From NCBI GenBank assembly GCA_947579605.1, contig OX388319.1, positions 3,720,001 to 3,784,000 on the forward strand: a stretch of DNA of 64,000 nt, read 5' to 3'. How positions within the stretch are numbered: position 1 is the stretch's first letter; each line of letters opens with the position of its first letter. The notes beneath the pieces are model-generated. The model had not been told where the DNA came from and ran no database searches. It saw nothing but the letters and a program-made list of their open reading frames with translations. This document shows positions 52,412-62,473 of the stretch, one piece after another. Source of the stretch: Athripsodes cinereus. Its lineage: Eukaryota; Arthropoda; Insecta; Trichoptera; Leptoceridae. Both the position numbers and the translations under genes were made by a program.

Positions 52412-53094
52412 TCTACTAATATTATAAAGAGGAAAGATTTGATTGTTTGCATTGAATAGGCTCCGAAACTACTCAACCGATTTGAATAATTCTTTCATTG
52501 TTGGGAAGCTACACTATACCCGGGTGACATAGGCTATATTATATTTTCAAAAAAATAGGTATCCTTACTAAAACTCCAACAATGTAACCCAAGGTGTAAA
52601 AAAATACCTGAAATATTCTTTACATCGCGTGATAGAATAAAATAATGTACTACGACTTTGCAGAACACATCATTATTTACAAAAAGTGTCGCGACAGCAT
52701 ATGTGTAACTGTTATAGTTATGCCACAATAAGTGTTCGTTTACGTGTTCGTAATCGAATTTTAGCTCACAGAAACAGATTAGCTTTCAGATACGATCCAC
52801 AGATTGATTATGCTCAACAGTCTTCCGTCCAAATCGGAGCCATGAATAAGATCTGCTCTAAGTGTTCTGCCAAAAAATGGGCCGATGAACCTAATGGTAT
52901 GTATTGTGCTTCTGGAAAAGTAAGTCTTCCCAATATTCAGGAGCCGTCACAACCAATATTTTTTTTGACATAGTATAATCATTCACTATTTGGACATTTT
53001 TTAACCAATATACGAAAGTACAATAGCCTCTTTCAAATGACTTCGTTTGAAAGAGGCTAAGATATACCCGTGCAAAGCCGGGGCGGACCGCTAG
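52412..53094 (+). mobile_element. Helitron with a Rep-protein fragment
   Basis: Starts TCTACTAATATTATAAAGAG and ends GCCGGGGCGGACCGCTAG before T, both typical of the common moth and butterfly Helitron. Inside, the frame 52686-52973 carries a fragment like the N-terminal region of Helitron Rep-helicases: N-R-L-A-F-R-Y-D-P, then I-C-S-K-C-S-A-K-K-W-A-D-E-P-N-G-M-Y-C-A-S-G-K-V. That Cys pattern is zinc-finger-like. A 13-bp hairpin (AGCCTCTTTCAAA, 53025-53058) precedes the end. The rest of Rep/helicase is missing. Confidence 0.8.
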
Positions 53095-53500
53095 TAGATA
53101 ATAAAAAGCTCATCCAAAAATATTATTATTATATCGCAATGTTTAATGTTATGTTTTAAAAAATCTGAAATATTCTGGCTAAGTTTTTCTCGAAATTTTG
53201 ATTTTGTACTTTGTTGCCTCGAGTAGTATAGTAGTATTTAACCAAAACCTGACATTGGCTTAAAATTTGGGGAACATCCAATTTTGATCTGACCTTAGAC
53301 TGAAAAATCAAGCGTATATAATATTATGTATTATATAGTGTAAAAGATTCTTAACATGCATTTTTAACATGTCGACCCTCTGCGATCGCTATTTGCTGTG
53401 TCCATATGGTTACAAAAAACAATAAATATTTTTAATAGAAAATAAGTTACAATACCTATATATACCGATAAAATAATAATTTGCACAAGTGAGCAGTCAA
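53095..53500. other. Intergenic, nothing recognised
   Basis: AT-rich. Confidence 0.35.
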
Positions 53501-53504
53501 TTCT

Positions 53505-53585
53505 TTTCTTTTGCCTGACGATGAGAGCGGAAGCTTTTGAAAGCTGACTCGCAAAAATAAATAAAGTCAATAGTGGAGTAGCTAT
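53505..53585 (+). mobile_element. Penelope-like terminal fragment
   Basis: CTGACGA (53516-53522), T, a GAGAGC-type stem, GAAAGC, then AAATAAATAAAGTC. Confidence 0.4.
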
Positions 53586-53769
53586 AATATCGAGTTTCAC
53601 GATAAATGATTTCTAATTATAATAAAGATACAACTACCTTAGACTACACTATTAATTATGTGTCATTTTGTGATTTAGGCATCTACATATTCTATAACGT
53701 CATCATAATTCTTCAGAACTTGTATATCCGTTGAAATTATATGTGATATCATATACTTCCTAAGTCGAT

Positions 53770-53880
53770 ATTTTCGACCGACGCAACGGTTCTTGGTGGA
53801 AGTTCATGTTAAATAATTACAAATAAAACACTTATTTAATACTTCTACTGTGACTGAGGGTCAAGTCACAGTGGAAGTTT
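53770..53880 (+). repeat. Dispersed repeat also in gene A intron 2
   Basis: TCGACCGACGCAACGGTTCT, TGGTGGAAGTTCATGTTA; related to 32410-32460 and 19508-19545. Confidence 0.5.
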
Positions 53881-54190
53881 TTAACTTAAGTGTGCTTAAA
53901 TTCAATCCCTTTATGATTTCCTGAATATCATGTTTGGTTTTTCCCACAAGTATCGACGTTAATAGATACTTACCTAATAGTGGTTATAACACTAATTACA
54001 TTAATGATTTACCTAATTCGACGTCATTGAATGACTTTTAAATTGCCTTGTCAAAAATCCTAATAAAAACAATATTTTAATAGTTTTATTACCTAATCAA
54101 ATGTATATTTTGTTGTAGTTTATCTTCAGTCGACACGACGTACCACATAAGCTTATAGATATGATACTTATAGCATAATTTACTTATCTG
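53881..54190. other. Intergenic, nothing recognised
   Basis: AT-rich; no frame. Confidence 0.35.
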
Positions 54191-54199
54191 ACACGTGAA

Positions 54200-54292
54200 G
54201 CTCCGTGGTGTACATAATGGTGTGATTATTGTTTAAGGTGAGTATTGTTCAAAATCCCGAGTTCAAATCCCGGCTAGATCTCTTCTTTTTCA
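54200..54292 (+). mobile_element. tRNA-related SINE remnant
   Basis: CTCCGTGGTGTACATAATGG (A-box-like) and GAGTTCAAATCCCGGCTAGA (B-box arm), followed by a T-run. The arms do not fold fully, so it is not a tRNA gene. Confidence 0.5.
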
Positions 54293-54370
54293 TGACTTTT
54301 TTATTTATTATGTATTATATACTTAACTAATCATTGTATGGGTATTATTTAATGCTAAGATATATAATAT

Positions 54371-54661
54371 ACCAGCTGACCCGGCAAACGTTGTTTTGAA
54401 ATATACATTATTTCTAGATTACTAGTTAGTTGATGGAAGAAGAGTGAAAATTTAGGGCTGTATGTATTTTTTGATGCCTCACCATAAAAAAATAAAAATG
54501 AAAAATTGGGGTAAACCCTTAACTTTTAGGGATATGAAAAATAGATGTTGGCCGATTCTCAGACCTACCCGATAAGCACACAAAATTTCATCAAAATCGG
54601 TTTAACCGTTTCGGAAGAGTATGATTACAATCGCCGTGACACGAGAATTTTATATATTAGA
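54371..54661 (-). mobile_element. Non-autonomous Helitron, family 2
   Basis: The reverse complement starts TCTAATATATAAAATTCTCG and ends GTTTGCCGGGTCAGCTGG. The same family as 60502-60836 in the other orientation, with shared GTGTCACGGCG and CGATTTTGATGAAATTTTG texts. Confidence 0.7.
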
Positions 54662-54664
54662 TTT

Positions 54665-55240
54665 TGAAATAATTTGGTAATCTTTCAATAGCTTAGTAAT
54701 ACATTAGTAAGAAAAAATGTTTATTCTTATTATTATCTGCTCGAAACTTATTTCTCATAATTTGATCCATTCATTATTTCTACTTGTTTTATTTCATTAC
54801 TTATTTATTTTATTATTGGCTTACAGTTTGTGTTTTTATCAGCTTTAATATTTTAGCATTATCTTTATGAAAGTCCCTTTGCAGTGTATAACGCCATCTG
54901 TGGTAATATAAACAGGGCTAAATTTTACTCTCTCAAAATATTCCCCTCTCCCACGACTCGCAGTCCCCCCACCTCCCCTCCCACCACTCATACATGAAAC
55001 ATTTTTTTTTGTTAAGTTCAATTATTATAATGAGCTCAGTATTCCATTGTCATTGATAATGAACAGATAGTGTTCGAAAACGTTCTGACATTTGTATTTT
55101 TTTTTATTGATTTATTTATTTGAATCAATTATATACAGAAAAATACATGGTCCTGTAAAGTCATAAAAGTTGACTTGTCAACAGATTCTAACATAAAACA
55201 TAATTATTAAATCTTTACAATAATATGTACATTCTTTTTG
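54665..55240. other. Intergenic, nothing coding recognised
   Basis: A C-rich stretch (CTCCCACGACTCGCAGTCCC near 54945) stands out. No frame. Confidence 0.35.
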
Positions 55241-55244
55241 ACAC

Positions 55245-55345
55245 AGTTGGTGGAGCACTTTTTGGCATAGAGGTTTGAATCAAACATTAATTTTCTACTA
55301 GAGGTTGTGAGTTCAAGCTTCACTAGATCCGTTCGCTCTTATTTT
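55245..55345 (+). mobile_element. tRNA-related SINE remnant
   Basis: GTTGGTGGAGCACTTTTTGG head and GGTTGTGAGTTCAAGCTTCA (B-box arm), then a T-run. Degraded. Confidence 0.45.
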
Positions 55346-55910
55346 TTTATTCAATTTTTTGTATTTGTTTAATTTTTAAAATATCTATTTTTTCTTGTTT
55401 TTACTCTCTATTTTATTTATCTATTTTTGATACGTTTAGGAGAGTAGGGAGAGTTATTTTTTCAAAACGGAAAAATGCTTATTTTTAGAGATTATTTGTA
55501 TATTTAACCTGTAATGGTGGTTTATTTTATAAATATGATTGTAAAATTATAATTGTTGTTCAAATTCGAATATTTTTATTGAGATAATAATAAACACATT
55601 AAATATAATTAAACATACAATAAACACAATTATACAATTCTTTATAATATCTGTTTAACCCTTGAAATTGAGAAGAGCTCGTGCTTTGAGGAATTATAGA
55701 GTTTTTACTAATATTCTAACAAATTTGATTAAACTTATCAATATAGAATATCACACTTACAAACAATTTACCATAATTATATAAAATAAATAAAAATAAA
55801 AAATAACAACAAACTTATTATCAAAGACACAATCATTTGACCTCATGTCCCTATACACCACTTTCTTACTGAATTACCTTCTTTATATTCAGTTTAAATG
55901 TGCTTAAATC
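55346..55910. other. Intergenic, nothing recognised
   Basis: AT-rich; 55560-55660 may be a reverse LINE 3' UTR (TTGAGAAGAGCTCGTGCTTTG, compare 59460). Confidence 0.3.
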
Positions 55911-55914
55911 ATCT

Positions 55915-56275
55915 GAATACTTAAATTTATTCTCTTTTTAAGCTATTGTACCATCCCACTCCAAGATATATGTAGTGGTGTTTTCCAGCAGCCGTCCTCT
56001 TCGCAAGCACTTTTATTGATGTTTATATATATTCTTCTTTTCTATTTTGTATGTTTAAACTATATTTTTGTGTGTTAGCGATGGCTGCTTGTGTGATATG
56101 CTATGAGCACGATAATGAGCGGAATGCGTGATACTTAAATAATTGACTTACCCGTGGTACATGTTTGTGGATGACAGCTGAACTCATAACTATGAACGAC
56201 CTTTCTATTTTTGTAAACCATATTTATAGTTGTTATCTGTTATGTGCTTTTACCAATAAATTTAAAAAAAAAATC
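55915..56275 (+). mobile_element. LINE 3' UTR
   Basis: CTATTGTACCATCCCACTCC (also 32035), GATGGCTGCTTGTGTGATAT, GTGCTTTTACCAATAAATTT and an A-rich end; related to the 36537-37412 LINE UTR. Confidence 0.55.
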
Positions 56276-56599
56276 CAGCAGTAACAGCTGTACATGCCTA
56301 TTTTTCTTTATTATTGCTTAGTTTTTTGCCCTTCAATGCATGTTAACTATATTTTAATATTTTACTTTATTTAAAACATGTAATATTTTTCTATACCTAT
56401 TGTTGTGCCCTTATCTATTTCTTTCCATACCTATTGGTATTATCGTATAATTTAAAATATTCTGTATCTTTTCTGTTATACCACGTATACATTTTGTTCT
56501 GTTTGTTTATTTTATGTAAGTTACCGGAAATTTCATATAAATTTTGACCAACTTACATACAACATTTTGCTAATGTTAATATAACTGACTTTTATTATT

Positions 56600-56880
56600 C
56601 TGATAACATTCATAAATGCCTTTGTGGTATCTCATTTAGATTACTTAGCTTCAGAGAATCCAATCTGTGCTCAACGCCGCTTCCCGCTTAATTTTCAAAA
56701 TGGACCAACGCTCACACATCACTACTACCCTCAAAAATCTCCATTGGCTCAAGTGCGCAGAAACAGTGACTTTCAAGATTTGCCTTACAGTTTTCAAGTC
56801 CATTCACAATATGTCCCCATCATACATCTCCGAACTTTGCAGACAACAGGTTCCAAATCAAAATCAGGCCCTTAGATCAG
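56600..56880 (+). mobile_element. LINE RT thumb fragment
   Basis: Combining frames: L-Q-S-V-L-N-A-A-S-R-L-I-F-K-M, I-T-T-T-L-K-N-L-H-W-L-K-C-A-E-T-V-T-F-K-I-C-L-T-V-F-K-S-I-H-N-M-S-P-S-Y-I-S-E-L-C. That is the region after the RT core of CR1/L2-type LINEs. A frameshift lies near 56650. It is cut off by MITE M2 at 56881. Confidence 0.75.
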
Positions 56881-57091
56881 CAGGGTTACTCTTGACAAAA
56901 CTAAACACGATCTTAATCTAGTCTTGATCTTGATCATACGACGTACGAAGGGACTATGGTCAAAAACACCGCGCTACCGCTAACGCGCAATTGGTTTGCG
57001 TGTATTTTTGGCCAATAGTCACTTCGTGCGTCGTATGATCAAGATCAAGACTAGATTAAGATCGTGTTTAGTTTTGTCAAGAGTAGCCCTG
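56881..57091. mobile_element. Foldback MITE M2, best copy
   Basis: Two arms of about 93 bp are nearly perfect reverse complements: start CAGGGTTACTCTTGACAAAA, end TTTTGTCAAGAGTAGCCCTG, internal ACGATCTTAATCTAGTCTTG. CAG repeats on both sides (3-bp target duplication). It interrupts the LINE at 56600-56880. Confidence 0.85.
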
Positions 57092-57346
57092 CAGGCTCTG
57101 ACGCAGGTGTAAGAGAAGAAGATGAAAGCAGGTGAAAGACCCAAATATTCCTTAAGACGGAATTCAGTGTAAGAGGAAGACCCAAATATTCCATTCAAGC
57201 CTTCAGCTCTTCAGCTCAGAATTTGAATGGCATTTTTTTCCTATTATTAGCGTGATATTAAAAGGAAAGATGAGGGTGGTATTAAAATACATGTTATAAA
57301 CAAAGATATATACGAGTATATTATGAAATCTATTAATCTAAATTAT

Positions 57347-57666
57347 TCAAGGTAGTCCTGGAATGGGTTCAACACTGTCAACTGACTGTTTGCATTCTAT
57401 GGTCCATGGATCTTTGATGAAATACATATGTATTGAAATGACTCCATAAAGATCAGCGCTTGCAGGTAAACAAGGTGGCGATAATGGAACTGTAGTTTTG
57501 ACAGCCAGGCTGTTGATAGCATCGTAATAATCTCTTATTTCTGGTGTGGTTCTTCCGTTGAACTGCCAACCCAGTCCAACCATGTTACCGTCTTTGATCA
57601 GCAGGAAGTAGGGTTGGGCGTCTTCGCATTTCATTTGGCGAGTCATGTTGTAGTAATAATGGATTC
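57347..57666 (-). CDS. Gene C exon 4
   Basis: Acceptor TTGTTTCAG; phase 1 start; ends E-P-I-P-G-L-P like gene B. Confidence 0.75.
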
Positions 57667-58441
57667 CTGAAACAATAAATTCAGTAAAATATAATCTCTT
57701 CACATAATCTAAATACGATCTTAATCTCGTCTCGATATTAATAATCCCTACGATGCGCAGAGTGACTATAGTAAAAAATACGTGCGTACCAATGCACATC
57801 GTTGGGTTAGAAGTAAGACAAGATTAAGATCATCATTACATGACATTACATATATAGACAATTCACACAGATCGAGCTAGTCCCAAACTAAGTAGATCGT
57901 GGTTACATAATGTCAGGAGTAACCCTGCTGATGTCTATATCTCCTCATCGTGTAATTATATATAATTTGTCTATCCTTTAATTCACTCAATATAACTGGT
58001 TTTAAAGAAAAAAATCCTTTAAACCCTGTTTTTTGTTTCGATTTGCCTGATTTTATTTATGAATTAAATTAATCAACTTGACTTACAATCATTAATAAAA
58101 AATTCTCATACAAAAACGATTATATCTTTACAATGTCAAAAAACAAATCAGATCAGCTTACCCATGCTAGGAATGCAGTTTTGCCAGGTATATTTTGTTG
58201 AGCTTTGAATAGAAGCCAAATCAGTTGGCACTTGCACAAACTCTTTGCCACTCTTCAACCATAGGCCTTCTCCAATAAGTTTTACGTCATTTGGTCTTCC
58301 ACCAGAAGCAATGACATTGGGATGAACAAGATAATAAGTAGAAGTCCAGAAAACTTTATCACCAACGGCTTTCTTTTCATAAACTGGGAATCTGTTCATA
58401 TCGTATGGAATGCCTTGGTCTTCTACATCACTTGGAGGGAT
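57347..58441 (-). CDS. Gene C: paralogue of gene B, only exons 3 and 4 seen
   Basis: Exon 3 (58441-58162) and exon 4 (57666-57347) are open, with the same lengths (280 and 320 nt), splice sites (acceptors TCTTTTCAG and TTGTTTCAG, donor GTAAGC) and phases as in gene B. By my count exon 3 differs from B at about 9 of 93 residues and exon 4 at about 17 of 106. All four Cys of these exons, G-E-G-L-W and G-L-G-W-Q are kept. No exon 1 or 2 is visible up to 64000. Homology to B intron 2 stops near 58535, some 60 bp short of where exon 2 should be; a decayed RTE follows at 58680. Either the 5' part was lost (pseudogene) or it lies far upstream. Conserved frames argue for recent function. Confidence 0.65.
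57685..57935. mobile_element. MITE M2 in gene C intron 3, holding an S2 SINE tail
   Basis: ATAATCTAAATACGATCTTA and GACAAGATTAAGATCATCAT are M2 arm texts; the right end GTCAGGAGTAACCCTGCTG is at about 57918-57936. Between them, 57840-57893 is the S2 3' end in reverse (ATAGACAATTCACACAGATC, TAGTCCCAAACTAAG). Confidence 0.65.
58162..58441 (-). CDS. Gene C exon 3
   Basis: Acceptor TCTTTTCAG, donor GTAAGC. Starts I-P-P-S-D-V. Confidence 0.75.
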
Positions 58442-58679
58442 CTGAAAAGATCATGAAAATTATCATCAATTTTTAATTTGGCTACGTGGTCTAAGTAGAC
58501 TGATATTAAAACCTTAAATTTTCAATTAGAAGATAGGTGCAAATCTAGCTGTAAACCTACTTCTTTTATATTTTTCAAAGTTCATTCACTGATTTACGAG
58601 AAATCAGGGCTCAATAAACAAATATTGCGCAATAAGAGTATTGTATGAGGATAGTAGCTTGCAAGAGGAATTTTATGTA

Positions 58680-58940
58680 GGAATGCGTGTAAATAAGTTA
58701 CGATAGTTTGGACATTTGAGAGGAATGAATGATGAAAGATGAAAAACAGCATCATCAGAAAGAGTGGTTGCGGTAAAGCGCGGACGTCCAAGAACCACAT
58801 GGATCAAAGTCTCAAAAACAATTGGGTGAATAAAATATGAATGTAGAAGAAGCGAAAGTAGTATCTAAGAATTACCTTTAGCCCTATAGGGTATTTTGTT
58901 TTCCCTGACTAACCTATTTGGGATACGGTGTTAATGTATA
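58680..58940 (+). mobile_element. RTE LINE 3' end, decayed
   Basis: GAATGCGTGTAAATAAGTTA, AAGCGCGGACGTCCAAGAAC, GATACGGTGTTAATGTATAC; stops and indels throughout. It occupies the place where gene C exons 1-2 might be sought. Confidence 0.65.
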
Positions 58941-59320
58941 CAGTATAGTTTACAAAAAAATATTAATATAATCATTATCTTATTGAAAACATTACTTATT
59001 CCCGTATCTAGAAAATCGTTTTTAAATATTAATAAGGATGTAAATTTATATTTGAATGAATTAAATATGAATGTTCCAGGTATCTCCATATTTGTAGTAG
59101 GTAATATAATCTTTCAGATGAAATTTTATTTTCAGGGGATTATGAAACTCAAGTAGGTGAGTTCTGCAGTAGGTACTTGTAACTAGATAAGCCTTTTGGG
59201 AAGTTTTCACATATATTTTTTTCAGGAATACAGAAAACGTTATATAAATGTATTCATTGAAGTCTATTGCATAACATATAAGAGTGACTTTTAGAGAACA
59301 CTTTATGATTGGTCAGTTCT
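58941..59320. other. Intergenic, nothing recognised
   Basis: AT-rich. Confidence 0.35.
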
Positions 59321-59324
59321 CTTA

Positions 59325-59520
59325 AGAATGCCCATTGTAGTGGGTGAAAACGTTATTCAAATTCAAATATTTTTTATTTAAGTAAAGTTTACAACTTAAT
59401 AATATTATATACACACCTCATTACTAAAAAAAAACACATTTATTACATATTTGACCCTCAAAATTGAGCAGTGCTCATTATGAGAGTCTTAATAAAATAT
59501 AGTGAAAATATAACATTGTT
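59325..59520 (+). mobile_element. Penelope-like tail interrupted by a repeat
   Basis: AAGAATGCCCATTGTAGTGG, GTGAAAACG at 59328-59352 and, after about 140 bp, AATAAAATATAGTGAAAATA at 59491. In the 6051-6110 copy these two parts are adjacent, so 59355-59488 is an insertion (it has a CTCAAAATTGAGCAGTGCTC text). Confidence 0.5.
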
Positions 59521-59587
59521 ATTATTTATTTATTTTAATTATCCTTATGATTGAGTTTGATTTTGTTGTATTTCGGGACTCTGCAAC

Positions 59588-59776
59588 ATGTTTTTGCCCT
59601 TTGGTAATTTACTGGTAATAATTAAAGACTTTACTTATCCGCTTTGTATAATTCTGTTGCTGTTATTTGCTTTAACAGGTAATGTGATTGAAAAGAAAGG
59701 CACAGATTCAAAAAGAATTTGCGATTGGGCTGTGGATTGTTCAACGGCTCGGAAAAAGACTACAGCGAGGAAGTAA
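59588..59776 (+). CDS. Possible small exon or secreted peptide, unknown
   Basis: A 62-codon frame. Residues about 18-30 are hydrophobic (LCIILLLLFALTG), the rest is basic with two Cys (R-I-C-D-W-A-V-D-C). Two readings fit: a small secreted peptide starting at 59588, or a terminal exon starting after the strong acceptor-like TTATTTGCTTTAACAG at 59677, in which case the hydrophobic part is just the pyrimidine tract. AATAAA occurs at 59957. No relative seen in the window. Confidence 0.25.
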   Translation: MFLPFGNLLVIIKDFTYPLCIILLLLFALTGNVIEKKGTDSKRICDWAVDCSTARKKTTARK

Positions 59777-60500
59777 AAAACTGAAATCCTTTTTTATCAA
59801 GTATAAATCGCTGCAATATGCCTAGAGTCAGATAAATCCGTCATTAGAAATCCCTAAATATTGGAGTCCTAAAGCATATTGCTCGGTTTTTTCTACATAC
59901 ACTGACGCCCTTATTATTGTGTGATTTTACTATTTCTGCTGCTATGCTATCTAAAATAAATATTTTATTAAGTTTTTTTTATAATCCGTGATTAATTATT
60001 TCGAAAATTTTATTTAGATTTTAAACATAACTTTAAATAATTTTACTTTTTTTCATATGACAACACCCTTTACAGAATCGCGTAGGAGTATAAAAATAAT
60101 GAGTAGGTACTTCAGTTGCCGCTATGCATCTCCATTACGGACCGTCGGTTATGTAGCAAACATTTGCAAAGAGAATTTAATATTATTGATTCAGTTATTT
60201 GAATTCCACATTATAAAATATTTTAACTTTGTAATAATATTGCCAAGAAATACGGAATATAATAATGTTGTGCATATGACACTTTATGTTATGGAGAAAA
60301 TATTAGGGTCTACATGTCAGTGGCTTATCTAGAGTTTTTGTACTAGATAAGCCACCCACCATGTGAATTTATTTAATAAAAAATGTGTTAAGTACATAAT
60401 ATATGAGAAAGTATAAATAAACCATGTGAAAAAAACTTATATATTTAATTTTATGATGACGAGAAACATGGCTTAAATAATTATGCAAAAACATATTATT
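59777..60500. other. Intergenic, nothing recognised
   Basis: A 91-codon frame at 60057-60332 has no motif and AT-driven composition. A TAGATAAGCCAC inverted pair lies near 60318-60355. Confidence 0.3.
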
Positions 60501-60501
60501 A

Positions 60502-60836
60502 TTAAATTCTCGTGTCACGGTGTTAGTTATCATACTCCTCCGAAACGGTAGGACCGATTTTGATGAAGTTTTGCGTGCTTATCGGGTAGATCTGAGAATC
60601 GGCTAACATATATTTTTGATACCCCTAAAAGCTAAGGGTGGTCCACCCAGAATTTTTCTTTGGACAATTTTTTTATTTTTATGGTGAGGCATTAAAAAAT
60701 TAAAAATACACACAGCCCTAAATTTTCATCCCTCTACCATCAACCCCTATTTTTTAACAGCGATATTAGTATAATAATATGGCAAATGTATATGGCATAA
60801 TGTATATTATGGCAAAACAACGTTTGCCGGGTCAGC
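60502..60836 (+). mobile_element. Non-autonomous Helitron, family 2
   Basis: Starts near TTAAATTCTCGTGTCACGG and ends GTTTGCCGGGTCAGCTAG before T (CTAG 60836-60839). Same family as 54371-54661. Confidence 0.75.
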
Positions 60837-60839
60837 TAG

Positions 60840-61145
60840 TTTATTTATAAAAATAATACAAAACAATCAAATCTGTGAAATCCAACTCTGTATATCACCC
60901 ATCCAAGTGCTAACTGCTATTTATATTTTTTAACTTCGGAGATTTGACGAAAACTGATGCATTCAACTACATAGGATCATAAGCCTTGAGTATTTTTTCC
61001 ATACGATTCGCAAAATAATACTATGTATAAATACTCACATATTATTTTGAGATAATAAATTATGTTTTAATGTGAGTTCTACTACACTAATACTAATATA
61101 AAGATCATTAATTTATTTTGTTTCAACAGTAACATACTTTTACAA
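60840..61145. other. Intergenic, nothing recognised
   Basis: AT-rich. Confidence 0.35.
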
Positions 61146-61149
61146 ATGT

Positions 61150-61875
61150 ATCTATCTACAACTTATGTATGCAAGCGAAACGTGGACATGGTTGAAGAGC
61201 GATGAAAATAGAATAAATGCTGCGGAGATGAGATCGCTGAGGAGGATGGTTGGTGAAACGTTGCGTGATAGAGTGAGGAATGAGGATGTTAGAAGAATGA
61301 GTGGATGCGAGAGGAGTGTTGTGGATAGAATGCGTGTGAATAAATTGAGATGGTTTGGTCATGTGGAACGAATGGAAGAGGAAATAATGACAAAGAGGAT
61401 ATACTAGCTCGGGCGTCCGAGAACTACATGGCTTGATCATGTATAAGTCAAATTCTCAAAAATGGTCGTGTTTTAAGTAAGAGAAATTGATGTGCGTACA
61501 CATAGACATACTAGACTTGCAATTCAGTACATTATTGCGGAATATTCGTGTTCCAACTTAACGCATTAATAATAACAATAATAATATTATGCTGTCTCAC
61601 TCCATATCATTGAGATGATAATGGTTATGCGCTGTCTCACAAACCGTCTCAACGGACGCTAGTTTAAAACTGGCTGCATCGGCTGTATCGGTTTCACGAC
61701 AGATTTTTTCTTTGAATTGCATATCTAGTATATCTTTGTGCGTACATGAGAAATTGTATGACTGTAGAAGAAACGAAAGAAGTAGGCTATGTAAAGACAG
61801 ATCTATATGGCGTACCGTTCTCTCTGCCTACTCCACTTGGGATAAGGCGTGAGGGAATAGATAGATTGATATATC
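61150..61875 (+). mobile_element. RTE LINE 3' end, split by a MITE
   Basis: Y-A-S-E-T-W-T-W-L-K-S-D-E then the R-R-M-V-G-E-T-L-R-D-R-V and W-F-G-H-V-E-R-M blocks (61165-61407), a stop at 61405-61407, then a decayed tail resuming after the MITE at 61747 and ending GAGGGAATAGATAGATTGAT. Confidence 0.8.
61501..61736. mobile_element. MITE inside the RTE copy, 10-bp target duplication
   Basis: TGTGCGTACA at 61491-61500 and 61737-61746 flanks 236 bp. The ends are imperfect inverted repeats (CATACTAGACTTGCAATTCA versus TATACTAGATATGCAATTCA in reverse). A TGCTGTCTCAC/GCGCTGTCTCAC pair lies inside. No coding capacity. The duplication length suggests a Mutator-like or hAT-like origin. Confidence 0.75.
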
Positions 61876-62022
61876 TACAACGAGGGACTCGAGGGAGCTT
61901 GTTAAAGACTGATTGATATGAAATTATTTTGGTCGCAAAAAATTATTTGTTCGCATTTTTTTCACAATTTTTCTGATTTCAGTTCTAATAAAGACGTCGG
62001 ATAATTTTATTATTATTATTAA

Positions 62023-62250
62023 TGTTAAAATGATAGAGTTAAACACTGTTACTTTCACTTGTATAAATTTTTATTTTGCCCTCCCCTTCCCCTCCCCCTA
62101 CTTAGTACCTAGCTTAAGTCTGTATTTTGTTTTAGTTTCTAAGTTGACGGCACTGACGATGGACTAAGTCCGAAAGGCCTCTGCCAAAATAAAAATTTAT
62201 ACAAGTGAAAGTAACAGTGTTTAACTCTATCATTTTAATATTAATAAAAA
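62023..62250. repeat. Long inverted repeat, about 62-bp arms, with hammerhead-like core
   Basis: The left arm (AAAATGATAGAGTTAAACAC to TTTTTATTTTG, to about 62081) and the right arm from about 62186 are near-perfect reverse complements. The spacer carries CTGACGA (62153-62159), T, GGAC-TAA-GTCC, GAAA (62172-62175). Confidence 0.8.
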
Positions 62251-62473
62251 TGAACTTTCATAAGGTTACCACCGAAAAAATAGAATACTTATTATTATTA
62301 TTGCCTATGTGCTCATTGAAAAAATTGTTAATAGAAACCCTGTCCTCCAAAAAGGAGCGTTTATGGCGTAAGGTTTTTAAGAGGACGGAAAAAGAATTAT
62401 ATTAAAACACGTACCTACTATCTGCAATGTTATATTATTATTATATTGAGGTTAATATTGTCTACTGGCTAAA

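Noticed and set aside
52686..52973. Independent zinc-finger gene
   Set aside because: The Cys pattern and context lie within Helitron ends, so it is a Rep-helicase remnant.
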